Both the position numbers and the translations under genes were made by a program. Shown here piece by piece: positions 5,020 through 6,702 of a stretch of DNA of 6,702 nt. The notes under the pieces are model-generated. The model was not told where the DNA came from. It did not search any database and was given only the letters and a program-made list of their open reading frames with translations. Origin of the DNA: CBDUXZ01 sp965371325 [NCBI: uncultured bacterium] (lineage in GTDB: Bacteria > JAUYMQ01); the NCBI GenBank assembly GCA_965371325.1, contig CBDUXZ010000103.1, forward strand, positions 1 through 6,702, in the 5' to 3' direction. The stretch's first letter is position 1. Each line of letters starts with the position of its first letter.

Positions 5020-6702
5020 ATGCACTGGGCGGAGCGGGTAGCCACGCGGCTGGGGATCGATCTGTCCTCCGGTCAGTCGGGTTCGGACCGCGTAACTTCT
5101 AACGATCAAGTAAAGAGGGTTCTCCTCGAGGCGATTGGGGAAGCCGTGAGCGTTTACGGCGACTTCGAGACGCCCTTCGAGCGGCAGCAGTTGACGCCCG
5201 TCGCGCTGCGCGGTGAGAGCCTCGATCTCGCAATTCTCCGCGCCCCCAGGGGAATTCGCCCCGGTTTGAGGCTCTTCTTCAGCCTCGGCGCGCTCACGTA
5301 TTCCTTCAAGGCGTCCATCCTCCGGCAGAGTAATTCTCACGTTTTCATTGAGATTCCCCGGGCTCTCGATTTCGGGGAGCAGCGCCACGCGCCGCGGTGG
5401 AGGATTTCCGCAATCGGCGGAGATCAGCCGCGCCTGCGCCGGCGCGGGGAAGCCGCGACGGATCGGTCCTACCCCCTTCGTGATCTGTCGCTGTCAGGCT
5501 TCTCGGCGGTCGTGTCCGGCCGGAAGCAGATCTTCTCGCCGGGCCAGCACGTCACGGATCTGGAGGTGCGCTTTCACGGAGAGACGATCGCGCTTCCTCC
5601 CGTCGAGGTCAGGAACGTCACAGCCCTGGATGGCGAGGCGGGGTGGCGGATCGGCGTTGAGCTCGGTCTGGACCGCTGTCCCCTTCGTGTTCGTGACCTG
5701 GATTTTCCACTCGCCGCCTCATCACGCGCCAGGTGTCGCCGGAAGGTGCGCGAGGAGGATGGGGAGAGCAGCCGGGTCAGGGTCGTGCGCTATCAGAATG
5801 CCCGGGGTGAGCGGATCGTGGGAATTCTGGATTCAACTTTCGGAGAGCGGGCTGCGGAGCCGGTTCCCGTGGTGCTTCTTCCTCCCGCTACCGGAAGGCG
5901 GAAGGAAACCCTGAGCGCTTTCGCCCTGACGATCGTGGAGAACTTTCGTGAGCGTGGCAAGCACGTGGCTGTTCTCCGGTTCGACGGTATCCGGCGGCAT
6001 GGGGAGAGCGCCAACGATCCGGAAGGACGAAAGCCCGGCATGGAGATGATCCACTCGACGATGGGCCAGGCGATCTCCGACATTCATGCAGCCCTCGATT
6101 TTCTCTATGACAACCCCGCCTTCAGGCCGGCGCGTGTCGCCGTTATCTCCATGAGCTCGGCTTCGATCGAGGCGCGGCGCGCTATCGTTGAAGACGGGGG
6201 GAAGCGAATTCACTACTGGATCAGCCTCGCCGGCTCGCCCGATTTTCATGACACCCTGAAGAACATTTGCGGAGGGCTGGATCTCCTCGGATCCCACCGG
6301 AACGGCGTAACCCTCGGGGTGGCGCCTGTTCTCGGCAACCCCGTCGATCTCGAGCATTTCTTCAAGGACGCCTTCGACCGGCGGCTCGTCTACCTCCGCG
6401 ACTCCCTCGAGGAGATCCCCCGGGTGAGCGTTCCGATCACGTGGATTTACGGGAGGTACGACGATTGGGTGCGGCCCGAGCGCGTCAAGAAGCTGATGAG
6501 TGTCCGGAGCGAGATGCCGCGCGAGGTGTTCTCGATTCCGACGGGCCACCAGATGCGGACCAGCGGGGAGGCGATGGAGGGCTTCAAGCTGGTTACGGCG
6601 TGTCTCTGGAAGTTTTTCCAGGGAAGCGCCATCCGTCCCTTTGCTGCCGATCCAGCGGCGCTCGCCGAGGTACGCGAGGCGGAGCAGTCGCGTCTGGCGA
6701 AG
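5020..6702 (+). CDS. PilZ domain-LuxD-like alpha/beta hydrolase fusion (partial, no stop in window)
   Basis: All 561 codons from ATG 5020 to the window edge are open, so the 3' end lies outside. Residues about 55-118 look like the YcgR/PilZN barrel. Residues about 119-230 are a PilZ domain with both c-di-GMP-binding motifs: R122-H-A-P-R126 (RxxxR) and D155-L-S-L-S-G160 (DxSxxG), closing with a GWRIGVEL strand. After a basic linker (235-250), residues about 255-550 form an alpha/beta hydrolase. A likely triad is S379 (VISMSSAS), D481 (YGRYDDWVRP) and H510 (TGHQM). Order, motifs and spacing (102 and 29 residues) parallel LuxD acyl transferase/thioesterase (Ser114, Asp211, His241 in Vibrio harveyi, from memory), including the serine in a SxS rather than GxSxG elbow. 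Inferred role: an acyl-ester or acyl-ACP hydrolase controlled by c-di-GMP, cytoplasmic (no signal peptide). A general esterase/lipase is the alternative. Divergent from ygfZ. Confidence 0.88.
   Translation, partial: MHWAERVATRLGIDLSSGQSGSDRVTSNDQVKRVLLEAIGEAVSVYGDFETPFERQQLTPVALRGESLDLAILRAPRGIRPGLRLFFSLGALTYSFKASILRQSNSHVFIEIPRALDFGEQRHAPRWRISAIGGDQPRLRRRGEAATDRSYPLRDLSLSGFSAVVSGRKQIFSPGQHVTDLEVRFHGETIALPPVEVRNVTALDGEAGWRIGVELGLDRCPLRVRDLDFPLAASSRARCRRKVREEDGESSRVRVVRYQNARGERIVGILDSTFGERAAEPVPVVLLPPATGRRKETLSAFALTIVENFRERGKHVAVLRFDGIRRHGESANDPEGRKPGMEMIHSTMGQAISDIHAALDFLYDNPAFRPARVAVISMSSASIEARRAIVEDGGKRIHYWISLAGSPDFHDTLKNICGGLDLLGSHRNGVTLGVAPVLGNPVDLEHFFKDAFDRRLVYLRDSLEEIPRVSVPITWIYGRYDDWVRPERVKKLMSVRSEMPREVFSIPTGHQMRTSGEAMEGFKLVTACLWKFFQGSAIRPFAADPAALAEVREAEQSRLAK

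Noticed and set aside
4713-5045. N-terminal extension of the YgfZ-like protein to the upstream start at 5045.
   Set aside because: It is low-similarity, Arg/Ser-rich sequence that crosses the divergent promoter and the next gene's start; a strong ribosome site sets the start at 4712.

Overview
The window is 6.7 kb of GC-rich bacterial DNA. Two predicted lipoproteins and a PilZ (c-di-GMP receptor) protein suggest a Gram-negative bacterium with a second-messenger network, perhaps of a deltaproteobacterial or similar high-GC phylum. Nothing here fixes the taxon. There are no RNA genes, insertion sequences, CRISPR arrays or phage genes.

Layout. Bases 1-258 hold at most the tail of an upstream gene, a candidate promoter and the leader of the first complete gene. 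259-2172 (+) encodes a long acyl-CoA dehydrogenase of VLCAD/FadE type. It converges on a small lipoprotein gene (2290-2721, -). That gene is divergent from a second lipoprotein gene (2928-3683, +) of DUF3313/DUF4410-like character. The second lipoprotein overlaps tail to tail, by 54 bp, with a YgfZ/GcvT-fold folate-binding protein (3630-4712, -). A 307-bp divergent spacer (4713-5019) carries a candidate extended -10 promoter, a perfect 12-bp inverted repeat and a sigma-54-like motif lying in its loop. The last gene (5020 to beyond 6702, +) has no stop inside the window.

The last gene is the most notable. Its 561 visible residues contain a YcgR-type N-terminal barrel, a PilZ domain with both c-di-GMP-binding motifs, and an alpha/beta hydrolase domain. 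The hydrolase order, motifs and triad spacing resemble LuxD, the myristoyl-ACP thioesterase of bacterial bioluminescence operons. A c-di-GMP-gated acyl hydrolase is a reasonable hypothesis that I do not recognise as a described system.

The genes alternate in strand and are not one operon. Links between them (fatty acyl metabolism in the first and last genes, envelope lipoproteins in the middle) are contextual only.
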